Positions 19,710 to 29,382 of a stretch of DNA of 64,000 bases are shown here, one piece after another. Source of the DNA: Oscillospiraceae bacterium (lineage in GTDB: Bacteria > Bacillota > Clostridia > Oscillospirales > Ruminococcaceae); NCBI GenBank assembly GCA_021200565.1, contig JAJQGJ010000017.1:92382-156381 (forward strand), given 5' to 3'. The translations under genes and the position numbers were made by a program. The number at the start of each line of letters is the position of its first letter. The first letter of the stretch is position 1. Below the pieces are notes generated by a model. That model saw only the letters and a program-made list of their open reading frames with translations, was not told the DNA's origin and searched no databases.

Positions 19710-20791
19710 AAAAGCTGTTATCAGTAATTCTTGCAATAACACTTTGCCTATCCCTGTTCACTTCTTGCGGAGACAGCGGCACAGAGGAAGCCGAATCTAC
19801 TTCAAGGGTCATCAGCCAGTATACGGATGTCGGCGAGGGCGGGGAGCTGTTTGTCGACTCCTTGTCAAGGCTTCACTTTGTGGACTTTGAGAGCATGGTG
19901 TCGGTCATTGTCTGCCCTTATCCGAACTGCACACATACCGATTCGGACACTTGCCCATCATTCGGAATGTATAACCACCCGTTTTTGTATGATGGCAAGC
20001 TCTACTATTTCGTGACCGGCGTTTCAATGGGCGATGACGGCTATGAAAATTACTTCTCGATTTACAGCGCAGAGACCGACGGAACTTCACGCGTGAAGCT
20101 CAGAACAGTCTCCAACAGAACTGTAAACGTCTATGAAAGAATAGTTCTTATCGGCGACACAATCTATTTCTGTTCCGAAGAAAGCGTTTATGATGCCTAC
20201 GGCACGAGCACCAATCAGAGGACGATATATTTCAGCAGTTACTCCCTTTCCTCCGGCGAGTATGCCGAAATAGCGGAGGTGGGCTCGTATGACGGTGGCG
20301 AAGACTGGGTCTATGGCGAATATAACGGCAAAATTTATCTTCAGTATAGCTATCTGAAAGGCGACGAGCCGACGATAGAAGACATCATGCAGGACGACTA
20401 CAAGAATACCGACTGGTATAACTACGACTACTATATGTATGGCATCGAGACCGGCGAGTTCAGTGAAAGCGACATAGCAAACATCTCCGAATGGTCAAAC
20501 GGCTATCTTATTCTGAACGGTGATAACGGCAAAATCGTCCTCACTCCGAACGGCGAAGAGATAGAAGTCGGCTCCGGCTCCTATGAAGTCTGCGGCGGCT
20601 ATATCTTCGACACATGGTCGGGGGTTGCAATCGAGATTTCTACCGGAAAGCAGTATAGCCTTAATCTCGACGACAATTATTCATATTCGGTTGTTTATCA
20701 CGCCGACGACGGCTTTGTTCTTAAGTATCTTGACGGTGATTATTGCTATGTGAAGATTGCGGAGGTTGAACTTATAGGAGACGAAATATGA
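19706..20791 (+). CDS. Lipoprotein with C-x(4)-C-x-H...C motif, paralog 3
   Basis: 361-aa lipoprotein; ATG 19706 (preceded by GAAGGAGAG) overlaps the previous stop as ATGA. Lipobox TSCG, then CPYPNCTHTDSDTC and propeller-like strands such as YDGKLYYF and YNGKIYL. It overlaps the ABC ATPase gene by 4 bases, tying these lipoproteins to the transporter. No function recognised; shielding from, or sensing of, a surface-active compound is one possibility given the ABC-2 transporter and regulator that follow. Confidence 0.7.
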   Translation: MKKLLSVILAITLCLSLFTSCGDSGTEEAESTSRVISQYTDVGEGGELFVDSLSRLHFVDFESMVSVIVCPYPNCTHTDSDTCPSFGMYNHPFLYDGKLYYFVTGVSMGDDGYENYFSIYSAETDGTSRVKLRTVSNRTVNVYERIVLIGDTIYFCSEESVYDAYGTSTNQRTIYFSSYSLSSGEYAEIAEVGSYDGGEDWVYGEYNGKIYLQYSYLKGDEPTIEDIMQDDYKNTDWYNYDYYMYGIETGEFSESDIANISEWSNGYLILNGDNGKIVLTPNGEEIEVGSGSYEVCGGYIFDTWSGVAIEISTGKQYSLNLDDNYSYSVVYHADDGFVLKYLDGDYCYVKIAEVELIGDEI

Positions 20792-21516
20792 ACACCCTGA
20801 AAATCTCAGATCTCAATAAGCACTACGGCACCAAGCACGCCTTGAAAGACTTCTCCTTCGACTTCTCCGACGGCATCTATGGGCTTCTGGGACCGAACGG
20901 TGCGGGAAAGTCAACACTCATGAATATCCTGACCCAGAATCTTGAGCCCGACAAAGGTTCGGAGGTTCTCTGGAACGGCAAAAATATCCGTGACCTCGGC
21001 TCAAAATATCGCTCCGAAATCGGCTTCATGCCCCAACAGCAGGAGCTTTATCCGTCGTTCACCCTGAAACGCTTTATGGGCTACATAGCGGCGCTCAAGG
21101 GAATCGAAAAGTCTGAGATTGACGGCGAAATCGCAAGGGTTCTTGAGCTTGTTGAGCTTTCGGACGTTGCCAACAAGAAAATAGGCGGCTTTTCCGGCGG
21201 AATGAAACAGCGTGCGCTTATCGCCCAGTCGCTTCTCGGAAGCCCGCATCTCCTAATTTTAGATGAGCCGACAGCCGGTCTTGACCCGAAGCAAAGGGTC
21301 TTAACGAGAAATCTCATTTCCTCGCTCTCGAAAGACATGATTGTTATCATCTCAACCCACATAGTTTCGGACATTGAGACCATCGCCGACTGCATCCTGC
21401 TCTTAAAATCGGGTGAACTCATCGACAGCGGAACGGTGGACGAGCTGACGGCACAGGTCACAGACGGCGAGAAAACCCTTGAGGGGCTGTATATGCAGTT
21501 GTACGGTGATATGTGA
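20788..21516 (+). CDS. ABC-2-type transporter ATP-binding protein
   Basis: 242-aa ATPase with Walker A GPNGAGKST (about residues 35-43), Q-loop FMPQQQ, signature FSGGMKQR, Walker B LLILDEP and the switch His in ISTHIV. The short single-domain form and the partner at 21516 resemble BcrA-type or antimicrobial-peptide resistance exporters (family knowledge). Translation is coupled to both neighbours by overlaps. It would power the permease encoded next. Confidence 0.9.
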   Translation: MNTLKISDLNKHYGTKHALKDFSFDFSDGIYGLLGPNGAGKSTLMNILTQNLEPDKGSEVLWNGKNIRDLGSKYRSEIGFMPQQQELYPSFTLKRFMGYIAALKGIEKSEIDGEIARVLELVELSDVANKKIGGFSGGMKQRALIAQSLLGSPHLLILDEPTAGLDPKQRVLTRNLISSLSKDMIVIISTHIVSDIETIADCILLLKSGELIDSGTVDELTAQVTDGEKTLEGLYMQLYGDM

Positions 21517-23597
21517 TGAGAATTTTTCAGAACGAGCTCTACAAGCTCTTTCACAACAAGGCTTTCCTCTTAGTGACTGCGGCGGCAATTCTTTTGAATG
21601 TCTATATCGCCTCAACCAAGAGCTTCGGCAACTTCTCGGATAGTGAGTATAAAGCCTACTTGGAAGACGTAAGCGGCATGACCGCCGAGGAAGCTCTCGA
21701 ATATGACGAAGAACTCTACGAGACCGTCCGGCAGACGGGCGAGCCGGTATGCTGCGAATATTACTGGCAGGATATGTCTATTCTGAGCGGTGAAATCTCC
21801 CGGCTTGAGGAAATACTCGGCTATCAGGACTACCTCGCCGAAATCAATACTACCGCCGAGACGATGACTTCGGTCTCAATTTTCGCCGACACCGACAGCT
21901 TTTCATACCGGAATATCGTGAAAACTCCGTCGGCGTATGAAGCCGTCCGGGATGTCGCGCCGACCTATGCACCGTCGAACGGCGTTCTTCTGGCGACCGA
22001 CAACGTGGCTACCGGTATACTCGTGATGTTCTCGCTTCTTGCCTGCGTTACAGCCGTCTTCTATAAAGACAGAGAATCCGGCGTCGTGGCTCTCATAAAG
22101 CCTCTGAAATACGGCAGAGCAAGGCTTGCACTCGCAAAATCTGCGGCAGTCTTCACTGTATGCTTCGCAACCTTCGGAATCATGTACCTGAGCGATCTGG
22201 CTGTAGGTGCATATCGTTGCGGACTGGGAGACCTGAGCCGTGCGGTGCAGTCTCTTGAAGGCTACTTGGGCTGTAATCTCGCCATAACCGTCGGCGATTT
22301 GCTGGTTTACAGCTTCATAATAAAGCTTTTCGCCCTGACCCTCTGCGCCCTGATAGTCTCCGCCCTGTTCATAAGGCTTTCAAACATCATGGCGTATCTT
22401 GTGACGATTGCTATAGCCGCAGTCGAGACGGCTCTCTATGCCTTCATTTCCGGCAACTCGATTTTCTCTCCGCTGAAATATATAAACCTGGTCGCACTCA
22501 CTCAGCCAAAGAACTTCTTCAAAACCTACACAAACATCAACTTCTTCGGCTACCCCGTGAACCTGTTCGTCTGCACTATGATTTGCATAGTAATCGGTCT
22601 TGTGATAGTTACAGTAGTGGTTTGCAATCTCTATTCATCAATCAGCATTTCGGAGATAAAGAGAAGCTCCGCCTCGGCATTCTCAAAGCGAGTCCCCAAA
22701 AGCCTTTTCAGCTATACCGCCTATAAGGCTCTCGTCATGCACAAGGGCGCAGTGATAATAGCGGCAGTTCTGGTGATTCAGCTCTATACGGCGTTCAACT
22801 ACTCAAAGCCCTACAATCCCGACGACAACTATTATCTCTATTACTGCACCCGGATTTCCGAGATGAGCGACGACGAAGCAGGGGAGTTTCTTGCTACTGA
22901 ACCCAGTAATTTCGACTCCGATTATGCCGAGAAAGGCTTTGAAAAGGCAAAGAATCAGTATGAGTATCTTGTTTCTATAGGCAAGGGTACCGACGACATG
23001 TTCTACCAGACAGGCTACCGCCTCATCTTCGGACTTGATACCCTCCGACAGGACTACATTCTCGGGCTGATCGCCATCGCCGCACTCTGCCTGATGCTCT
23101 CGCCGATTGTCGCCTATGACAACCGCTGTCGGATCGGCTATGTCCTCTACACGACAAAAGCCGGCAGGAAGACCTACTACCGGCATAACTGTATTATTGC
23201 GATTTTGTTCGCAATCGTTGTGAGCCTCGGCGTGAATATCCCGTACTTTGCTCAGATTCTTTCTGCATACGGCTTGGGCGGCATCACATCCGGAGTGAAC
23301 TGCATAAGCGATATGTTCGCTCTCGGAGAACTGCCTGTCTGGGGCTATCTCGTGATACTCCTTGCTTACAGAACGGCGGTGCTGATTCTCTTCTCGCTCC
23401 TGCTACTCTGGATTTCGTCGAAATGCCAGAGCCCGACAACAGCGATGGTCGTAACCCTCGCACTATTCTGCTTGCCAATAGTAATCTACCTCGCCGGTGC
23501 GGATGCGGCAAAGTATCTCTGTGTGCCAATAAGCGGGAACAGGGAATTACAGGGATTATTGACACATTTTAAGCTTTGTGATATTATAAAGAAGTGA
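21516..23597 (+). CDS. ABC-2-type transporter permease
   Basis: 693-aa membrane protein with an N-terminal helix (FLLVTAAAILLNVYIAS), an extracellular stretch of roughly 110 residues, then several groups of helices (TGILVMFSLLACVTAVFY, NIMAYLVTIAIAAVETALY, VIGLVIVTVVVC, YILGLIAIAALCLMLSPIVAY and others). This fits an ABC-2 permease of two similar halves. ATG 21516 shares a base with the ATPase stop (TGATG); a GTG three bases earlier is possible. Its last codons contain the promoter of the regulator that follows. Confidence 0.8.
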   Translation: MRIFQNELYKLFHNKAFLLVTAAAILLNVYIASTKSFGNFSDSEYKAYLEDVSGMTAEEALEYDEELYETVRQTGEPVCCEYYWQDMSILSGEISRLEEILGYQDYLAEINTTAETMTSVSIFADTDSFSYRNIVKTPSAYEAVRDVAPTYAPSNGVLLATDNVATGILVMFSLLACVTAVFYKDRESGVVALIKPLKYGRARLALAKSAAVFTVCFATFGIMYLSDLAVGAYRCGLGDLSRAVQSLEGYLGCNLAITVGDLLVYSFIIKLFALTLCALIVSALFIRLSNIMAYLVTIAIAAVETALYAFISGNSIFSPLKYINLVALTQPKNFFKTYTNINFFGYPVNLFVCTMICIVIGLVIVTVVVCNLYSSISISEIKRSSASAFSKRVPKSLFSYTAYKALVMHKGAVIIAAVLVIQLYTAFNYSKPYNPDDNYYLYYCTRISEMSDDEAGEFLATEPSNFDSDYAEKGFEKAKNQYEYLVSIGKGTDDMFYQTGYRLIFGLDTLRQDYILGLIAIAALCLMLSPIVAYDNRCRIGYVLYTTKAGRKTYYRHNCIIAILFAIVVSLGVNIPYFAQILSAYGLGGITSGVNCISDMFALGELPVWGYLVILLAYRTAVLILFSLLLLWISSKCQSPTTAMVVTLALFCLPIVIYLAGADAAKYLCVPISGNRELQGLLTHFKLCDIIKK
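23559..23587 (+). promoter_or_regulatory. Promoter of the Rgg-like regulator
   Basis: Consensus TTGACA (23559-23564), 17-base spacer, TATTAT (23582-23587), inside the end of the permease gene. The regulator can therefore be expressed apart from the operon. Confidence 0.75.
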
Positions 23598-23623
23598 TTA
23601 TAATACCACTGGAGGATGTTGGT

Positions 23624-24562
23624 ATGGACAAAATAGCTATTGGCAAGATCATAAGCGACCGTCGCAAAGCCGAAAACTGCACTCAGGAAGGCCTCTGCCT
23701 CGGCATCTGTAGCATCGCCACTCTTTCAAGAATCGAAAACGGCAAGGCGGGAAACCATGACAGAAGCTACATCCCAAGTCTTCTTGAAAGACTCGGCATG
23801 TCAAGCGACTCCATCAACGATATTATCAGCGAGGACGACTACACCGTCCGTCAGATGATTCGCCAGGCGAATCAGGCAAACATCCTTGAAGGCACTGAGG
23901 AAGCCTGGAAAATCGTGCAGGAAACCCGTGCCAGAATCAATGATGACCACCGCAATATCTCTCTTGCAAACGAGCAAAGGCTTATCGTTTTGGAAACTGA
24001 ATTTTCTTGGCAAGAAGGCAGAATGTCTGTCGAAGAGGAACTCAAGAGGCTCGAAAAAGCACTTCGTATGACTGCCGTAAATTATAGCCCAGAAAATCTT
24101 CCACCATATATGACTAACATGGAGTGCCAGATTCTTGGAGATATTGCTATTGCATATCACAAGCTTGGACATACGGATAATGCAATCTCAATCGATTATC
24201 ATGTCAAAGACTTTATGGAACATTACATTGAGGACAAGATTTTAGCAGCAGATAACCTGACAGTTCTTTGTTATAATCTTTCGAAGTTCCTTGGACTTGC
24301 AGGAAGGTGTAGCGACCGCATCGCTGTAGCCCGTGACGGCATCAGTTGGCACAAGCTCACCGACATAAAGGGAACATTGCCACTGACAATGTATAACTGT
24401 GCTTGGTCTTTGGCGAGGCGAAACGAAGATGGAGATATAGCGGAAGCGAGAAAACTTGCCTATGAATCTCTTGAAATTGCAAACTTTTTGTCAAAGTATG
24501 ACCGAGTTCCGCCGACGCTTGCGGGAAGCATTCAAAGACTGATTGACGAATATCACCTTTAG
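23624..24562 (+). CDS. Rgg/PlcR-like transcriptional regulator (HTH + TPR)
   Basis: 312-aa cytoplasmic regulator. Residues 1-60 form an Xre-type helix-turn-helix (IGKIISDRRKAE...SIATLSRIENGKAG). The rest (about 75-310) is all-helical and TPR-like, as in RRNPP regulators that bind short exported peptides (Rgg, PlcR, Rap family knowledge). ATG 23624 follows GGAGG. It sits between an ABC-2 exporter operon and the lipoprotein/ABC-exporter half of the cluster, and ends in its own terminator, so it is well placed to control both. No conventional pheromone precursor with signal peptide was found beside it. Peptide sensing is inference from fold and place. Confidence 0.8.
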   Translation: MDKIAIGKIISDRRKAENCTQEGLCLGICSIATLSRIENGKAGNHDRSYIPSLLERLGMSSDSINDIISEDDYTVRQMIRQANQANILEGTEEAWKIVQETRARINDDHRNISLANEQRLIVLETEFSWQEGRMSVEEELKRLEKALRMTAVNYSPENLPPYMTNMECQILGDIAIAYHKLGHTDNAISIDYHVKDFMEHYIEDKILAADNLTVLCYNLSKFLGLAGRCSDRIAVARDGISWHKLTDIKGTLPLTMYNCAWSLARRNEDGDIAEARKLAYESLEIANFLSKYDRVPPTLAGSIQRLIDEYHL

Positions 24563-24586
24563 GCACTAACCTGAAGGTGATTTTTT
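24552..24586 (+). terminator. Terminator overlapping the regulator stop codon
   Basis: ATCACCTT (24552-24559) pairs with AAGGTGAT (24574-24581), followed by a run of T. The left arm lies in the coding end of the regulator. Confidence 0.85.
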
Positions 24587-24604
24587 GCAGTTCGTGAAAA
24601 TCGG

Positions 24605-24632
24605 TTGACAAACAAATTTCGGGGGGTATAAT
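24605..24632 (+). promoter_or_regulatory. G6-spacer promoter 1
   Basis: TTGACA (24605-24610), 16-base spacer ending in six G (24621-24626), TATAAT (24627-24632). The same design recurs at 29326 and 31266. Drives the lipoproteins from 24666. Confidence 0.85.
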
Positions 24633-24665
24633 GTGAATCAGAAAACAAAAAAAGGAGAAACACTT

Positions 24666-25973
24666 ATGAAAAAACTAATTGCGCTAGCTTTGGCTCTTGT
24701 GCTTTTGGCATCCTGCGGAATGATGCCGAACGATGAGCCGATTGAAACGGGTCAGGCAGAAGCTCAGATTAGTGTGGATACTGACAGCACCGAAACTACT
24801 GATGAGGTTATTGTGTTTGTAGAGCCTGAGGCGCCTGTTTTGAGCTCCACAAAGTATGTAAGCTTAAGCCTTGATGATGCTCAGCCTATAGACACATCAT
24901 CCCTTTACTATACCTATGTACTTGGTGTCCGCAAAAGCTATCCTGACTATCTCCCGGATATAGTCCATTTTGATTATCCGTACATTTACTATACCAGAAT
25001 GACAGCTACCGTTGACGGAGCTGACGATGACGATCCGAATTACTATATCGGCAGATATTCAGTCGAAACCCTGGAAAGAGTAGAATTTGCATTTGATGAT
25101 TGGCACGCTCAATCTGATGTTACCGAGAGTACAGTATATGTTGACAAGGATCTGGTGTTTTATGTATATTCCCCACTCAGCGAAGAGTTCAGCATACGCA
25201 TTGAAATGTTTGATTTCAGTGATGAGTCCAGAAAAACTATAGCAGAATACTCCGCTCACAATGTTATTGGATACATAAAAAAGCTCAATGACAGTGAGAT
25301 AGTATTCCTGATATATGAGCAAGTTGGTGAAGATACGGAGCAGGTATTGATGAAGTATAACTTTGTAGACGATTCACTTTGTGAGATATACAGAGGAGAT
25401 AACGTTAATGTAAAAGAAGGCACGAAAGACATCTGGGCGCTTGATACCGAAGATGACAATATAGTTCTTCTGATGCAACAATATATCAACGATACCATGA
25501 CTTTCTACATTCGGATAATAGACGATGAGGGTAATATAGTAAGTGATGAAAAAGTAGATGCTCTTTCGGAGTATGATTCTTACGGTGATACGGCTGAAAG
25601 TTTAGTGGTTGTAAATGATTATGTGTTCATCGGTTTTTCAAGATTCACAAGAGATGTGGATAATCAGAAGCCTCTCTTTGTAATTCTCAAAAAAGCAGGT
25701 TCAGAGTACCGGCTTGTAGAAGCGGAAGCCGACGAGGAGCCAAGATATTTGTGTTCGTCTACGCAAAGCGATTGTGTATACTTTACTGCCAGAGATAATA
25801 GTAACAAGCTGTTTGCAGTTGATACAGCTACGGATGAGTCTTGTGTGGTTACTATTGAGGATGAGAACATCCAGAACGTTATATCCGATTCTGATGGTAA
25901 TATATTGGTCGAAGAAAGAACGGACGATATAAGCAGATGGTATATAATTTTAGCGGAGGAGAAATCAAAATGA
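24666..25973 (+). CDS. Lipoprotein, large, unknown function
   Basis: 435-aa lipoprotein with signal MKKLIALALALVLLASCG (lipobox ASCG), an acidic linker, then a domain with repeated beta-rich segments (IVHFDYPYIYYT, DLVFYVY, DSVYF-like strands, ESLVVVNDYVFIGF) that suggests a propeller. ATG 24666 has AAAGGAG; an in-frame GTG at 24633 lies directly after the -10 but would spoil the signal peptide start. It overlaps the next gene by 4 bases. Its signal region is almost the same as in the two following lipoproteins. Confidence 0.7.
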   Translation: MKKLIALALALVLLASCGMMPNDEPIETGQAEAQISVDTDSTETTDEVIVFVEPEAPVLSSTKYVSLSLDDAQPIDTSSLYYTYVLGVRKSYPDYLPDIVHFDYPYIYYTRMTATVDGADDDDPNYYIGRYSVETLERVEFAFDDWHAQSDVTESTVYVDKDLVFYVYSPLSEEFSIRIEMFDFSDESRKTIAEYSAHNVIGYIKKLNDSEIVFLIYEQVGEDTEQVLMKYNFVDDSLCEIYRGDNVNVKEGTKDIWALDTEDDNIVLLMQQYINDTMTFYIRIIDDEGNIVSDEKVDALSEYDSYGDTAESLVVVNDYVFIGFSRFTRDVDNQKPLFVILKKAGSEYRLVEAEADEEPRYLCSSTQSDCVYFTARDNSNKLFAVDTATDESCVVTIEDENIQNVISDSDGNILVEERTDDISRWYIILAEEKSK

Positions 25974-26563
25974 AAAAACTAATTGCAATAGCACTTGCTC
26001 TTTTGCTCTTGGCGTCGTGTGGAAAAGCAACGAATGAGGAACTAATCGAATATAGCCAAGAAGAAAGTCAGATTAGCGTGAACAATAGTGGTAACGAGTC
26101 AATGGAATCACTTTCTGACTATCAGATTTCTGATGATGAAATCAAAACCCTCCTTGATTCCTATATTGAATATCGACACTTTACTCGAGGAGGTCCTCCA
26201 CACACTGATAGCGAAGATTTCATTGAGCTTAACGGAAACGTATACTACAGAGTTGATGACGAAAACTATGATACATGGGCAGAATGGGAAGCGTTTATAC
26301 GTTCTTTCTACTGTGGCAGTCTGGCGGAGGATGCTCTGTTTAACGAATACTATACCGATGTTGATGGGGCATTGTATTGCGCTAATTTTGCCGGACAATA
26401 CTCGCTCTCTGATGATTACATATATGAAGTACTCAGAAACGGAGATGGTGAAGCTATTATAAGAGTCACCCTCCAAGACTATATGTCACCGCTGAATGCT
26501 TCCGTGTACACAATGACATTTTCCTTAACCGGCAACGGTTGGCGCATCGGGTACGACTTTTAA
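25970..26563 (+). CDS. Small lipoprotein, possibly IseA-like
   Basis: 197-aa lipoprotein, lipobox ASCG, with a C-terminal domain containing FIELNGNVYYRV, AFIRSFYCGSLAEDALFNEYY, DGALYC and GNGWRIGYDF. The pattern loosely recalls IseA/YoeB-type inhibitors of peptidoglycan endopeptidases, but the likeness is weak and only by eye. ATGA overlap with the gene before it and a gap of 14 bases to the one after indicate one operon. Confidence 0.55.
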   Translation: MKKLIAIALALLLLASCGKATNEELIEYSQEESQISVNNSGNESMESLSDYQISDDEIKTLLDSYIEYRHFTRGGPPHTDSEDFIELNGNVYYRVDDENYDTWAEWEAFIRSFYCGSLAEDALFNEYYTDVDGALYCANFAGQYSLSDDYIYEVLRNGDGEAIIRVTLQDYMSPLNASVYTMTFSLTGNGWRIGYDF

Positions 26564-26577
26564 GAGGAGAAATACTT

Positions 26578-27390
26578 ATGAAAAAACTAATCGTGCTAAC
26601 TTTAGCTCTTGCACTTTTGGTTTCATGTAGTAAACCCGATCCAACAACCTCTCAGGAGCTTCCAGACTACGACGAATACTATGGGAGCGTCAACAGTCAA
26701 TCGCTGATTCTGCCGGAGGATGTCGAAATAGTCGAGGCTGACACGGATGAGTGGTTTCACAGCTTCATGAAATACGGCTTCACTGTCAGCGATATAAGCG
26801 GCAACTATGCTTATGGGACATACTCGGATGTCGAGAAGGAGAAGAGGTATTCGGCGGTTTACGACATTACGATGGGAGAGTTCACCGAGCTTACAGAGCT
26901 TGAAGAGACCAATATGTCATATCCTTTAGAGGAAGATGACGTGGACGTATCAGATATTGTCGGGCTCGACAAAATCGTCAGTCTTTCTGCGATGTACAAT
27001 GTAGAGCGTGTCGGCAACTACATTGCTTTCAGAGCTGGCAATACTTTGACAGCATATGTCTGCGAAATTGGAGATTACAGCGTAAATGTGATTGCCAAGG
27101 GCTCATCTGTGGGCTTTGGTGTCACAGACAACTGTATCTTCTTTATGAACTATCCCGATCTCTCTTCGTCTGAGATGAAGCTTTATGTTCTTAAGATAGA
27201 AACTGGAGAAATCGTTGAAGCCGACTTTTCTATGCCCTTTGAAGAGACTCATGTATCTGGCTTGAAGTCAACCTCTGAGGGAGGAATAATGGTCAGGCTT
27301 AACGAGGGAGAATCGAGCTATTCGCTTGAAGAGTATGTTTACTATATGACTCCGGAAGACATTTCCAGAGTGGAAACGGAGCACTTCTGA
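26578..27390 (+). CDS. Lipoprotein, unknown function
   Basis: 270-aa lipoprotein, signal MKKLIVLTLALALLVSCS with lipobox VSCS. The mature part is acidic with beta-rich segments (YGTYSDVEKEKRYSAVYDI, IETGEIVEADF) like the protein at 24666, of which it may be a shortened relative. The start context AGGAGAAATACTTATGAAAAAACTAA is shared almost base for base with the ABC exporter start at 27506. No function recognised. Confidence 0.65.
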   Translation: MKKLIVLTLALALLVSCSKPDPTTSQELPDYDEYYGSVNSQSLILPEDVEIVEADTDEWFHSFMKYGFTVSDISGNYAYGTYSDVEKEKRYSAVYDITMGEFTELTELEETNMSYPLEEDDVDVSDIVGLDKIVSLSAMYNVERVGNYIAFRAGNTLTAYVCEIGDYSVNVIAKGSSVGFGVTDNCIFFMNYPDLSSSEMKLYVLKIETGEIVEADFSMPFEETHVSGLKSTSEGGIMVRLNEGESSYSLEEYVYYMTPEDISRVETEHF

Positions 27391-27408
27391 TTGTTTGTGC
27401 CAAAACTC

Positions 27409-27476
27409 TTGAAAAAATTTTTCGAAAATTATAATAAAAAGTGAAACCTTTTCGCCATTTTTGGTGTCTATATAAT
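27409..27476 (+). promoter_or_regulatory. Promoter with conserved 35-base start block (copy 1)
   Basis: TTGAAA (27409-27414), 15-base spacer (GAAAAT in place of G6), TATAAT (27430-27435). The block 27441-27475, starting about where transcription should begin, matches 31298-31332 in 31 of 35 bases and ends TATATAA. That end could be the -10 of a second start; no -35 fits it. Confidence 0.65.
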
Positions 27477-27505
27477 AGGGAGAATACCCGAAAGGAAAAA
27501 TACTT

Positions 27506-29329
27506 ATGAAAAAACTAACCGACTTATCAGCCATGAAAGACCTCCGCCGAAGCTGGGACAGCATTGTCTACTTGATGAAATACTTCAAGGGTCAGAAGCA
27601 CAGTGCGCTCTATATCTTCCTGCAGATACTTCTTACCGTGTTAGATGCCTTGGTGCCGGTGGTCTATATGATAATCCCCGGTCTTATCATCAACGAACTG
27701 TCTGCTGACAGGGATATTAAAGTGATTGTATCGCTTGCATCTGTTTTGGTGGCGGTTCCTCTTTTGAACCACCTGAAAGAAATGACTTTGCGTGTAAAGG
27801 CGAGTGAACTTTACCGTGAGCTTCGCCGTGCTTTTCAGGGAGAGCTTCAGTCATATGTTGCTGACATGGAGTATGCTTCGCTCGAAGACCCGAAGGTTGC
27901 GGTTCAGCTCAACAGAATCAGTATGCACGCACCGAACGCCCCGCTTGAAATGTTCAGCTATATTCTCAGGCTCATCAACTCGTTTGTAAAGATTCTTGCG
28001 GTAACTTCAATAATCGTATATCTGAATCCGGCAGTAATCATAGTTCTCTTGGCTATAATCGCTATCAACGCAGTTGTCACAAAGAAAATTAATGTTGCGA
28101 ACTACAACTTCGGCTTGGAACTCAGCAAGCTCGACAATGAATATTGGAATGAATTTTATAACCTCACAGATCACTCAAGAGGAAAGGAAGTCCGTATATT
28201 CAGACTAAAAGATTTCTTCGTCAACCGTTATACCGGCATCGGCAAGAAGCAGGATGATGTGTCGAAGAAACAGGATAAATTCGGTGCAAGGTGGAGAATG
28301 GTTCACGCAGTCACAAGTGCCGTTCAGGAAGCAGTTTTGTATCTTGTTGCAATACTCAAGGTCCTGTTTGACGACCTTGCACTTGGTTCCATGACAATCT
28401 TTATGTCTGCGGCAAGCCAGTTCTCAAGTGCTGTAAGCGGAATCTTCAACGCTTATCTCGAAATATCCTCATACTCGATGAATGTTGATGAAATGAAAGC
28501 GTTTCGCTCTCAGCCCACCATGCTTGAAAACAACGGTAACAAGATGCCTCTGTATGATAAACATTCCGTTATTGAGTTCAGAGACGTGTCCTTCAAATAT
28601 CCGGGAAGCGAACGCTACGCATTAAGACATCTCAGCGTTAAGATTCCCTGCGACCAGAAGCTTTGCATAGTTGGTGAGAACGGCTCCGGCAAAACAACGT
28701 TCGTCAAGCTTCTGACCCGTTTGTATGTTCCCACCGAGGGTGAGATTCTCCTTGATGGCATCAACATAATGGATTATGATTACGTCAAGTATCAGAGATT
28801 GTTCGCTCCCGTATTTCAGGATTTCTGCCGTTTCAATATGCCTCTTTCGCTCGGCATAGCCTGTGAAGAAAACTATGACACTGACAAGCTGAATAATGCA
28901 ATAGAAAGAGCCGGAATAAAGCCTTTGGTTGACAGTTTGGAAAAGGGCGTGGATACATATGTCGGAAAGAATATCGACCCCACCGGCTTTGAGCCCTCCG
29001 GCGGTGAAGACCAGAAGATAGCGATAGCAAGAGCGATATATCACGATGCGCCTATCTATATCTTGGACGAACCCACAGCTGCATTAGACCCGTTTGCCGA
29101 GTATGAAATCTACACCAAGTTCACCGAGATGATTACAGACAGAACGGCAGTCCTGATAACTCACAGAATGGCGGCAGTCCAGTTAGCCGAGAAAATCCTC
29201 GTCTTCCAGGACGGCAACATAGTAGAATCCGGCACGCATAAGGAGCTTTATGCCCAGGGCGGTCTATACACTGAAATGTTTGATAAACAGGCAGAGTTTT
29301 ATGTTAAGGCGAATGAAGATAATGCTTGA
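27506..29329 (+). CDS. ABC exporter, fused membrane and ATPase domains (1)
   Basis: 607-aa type IV ABC exporter half-transporter. Six helices fall in residues about 30-330; the ATPase has Walker A GENGSGKTT, signature PSGGEDQ (non-standard first residue), Walker B IYILDEP with catalytic Glu, and H-loop ITHR. There is no C39 peptidase domain, so it would not trim leader peptides. The paralog at 29383 shares TEGEILLDGIN/KGEILLNGIN, KYQRLF and the C-terminal KELYAQGGLYTEMFDKQ; the two may form a heterodimer. The ribosome site and start match those of the lipoprotein genes. Substrate unknown. Confidence 0.88.
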   Translation: MKKLTDLSAMKDLRRSWDSIVYLMKYFKGQKHSALYIFLQILLTVLDALVPVVYMIIPGLIINELSADRDIKVIVSLASVLVAVPLLNHLKEMTLRVKASELYRELRRAFQGELQSYVADMEYASLEDPKVAVQLNRISMHAPNAPLEMFSYILRLINSFVKILAVTSIIVYLNPAVIIVLLAIIAINAVVTKKINVANYNFGLELSKLDNEYWNEFYNLTDHSRGKEVRIFRLKDFFVNRYTGIGKKQDDVSKKQDKFGARWRMVHAVTSAVQEAVLYLVAILKVLFDDLALGSMTIFMSAASQFSSAVSGIFNAYLEISSYSMNVDEMKAFRSQPTMLENNGNKMPLYDKHSVIEFRDVSFKYPGSERYALRHLSVKIPCDQKLCIVGENGSGKTTFVKLLTRLYVPTEGEILLDGINIMDYDYVKYQRLFAPVFQDFCRFNMPLSLGIACEENYDTDKLNNAIERAGIKPLVDSLEKGVDTYVGKNIDPTGFEPSGGEDQKIAIARAIYHDAPIYILDEPTAALDPFAEYEIYTKFTEMITDRTAVLITHRMAAVQLAEKILVFQDGNIVESGTHKELYAQGGLYTEMFDKQAEFYVKANEDNA

Positions 29330-29352
29330 CAAAATTTTTCGGGGGGTATAAT
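29326..29352 (+). promoter_or_regulatory. G6-spacer promoter 2
   Basis: TTGACA (29326-29331, overlapping the previous stop codon), 15-base spacer ending in G6 (29341-29346), TATAAT (29347-29352). At 15 bases the spacer is two short of the optimum. Confidence 0.85.
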
Positions 29353-29382
29353 GATAGATGGCGTTCAGAAAGGAGAAACAAT

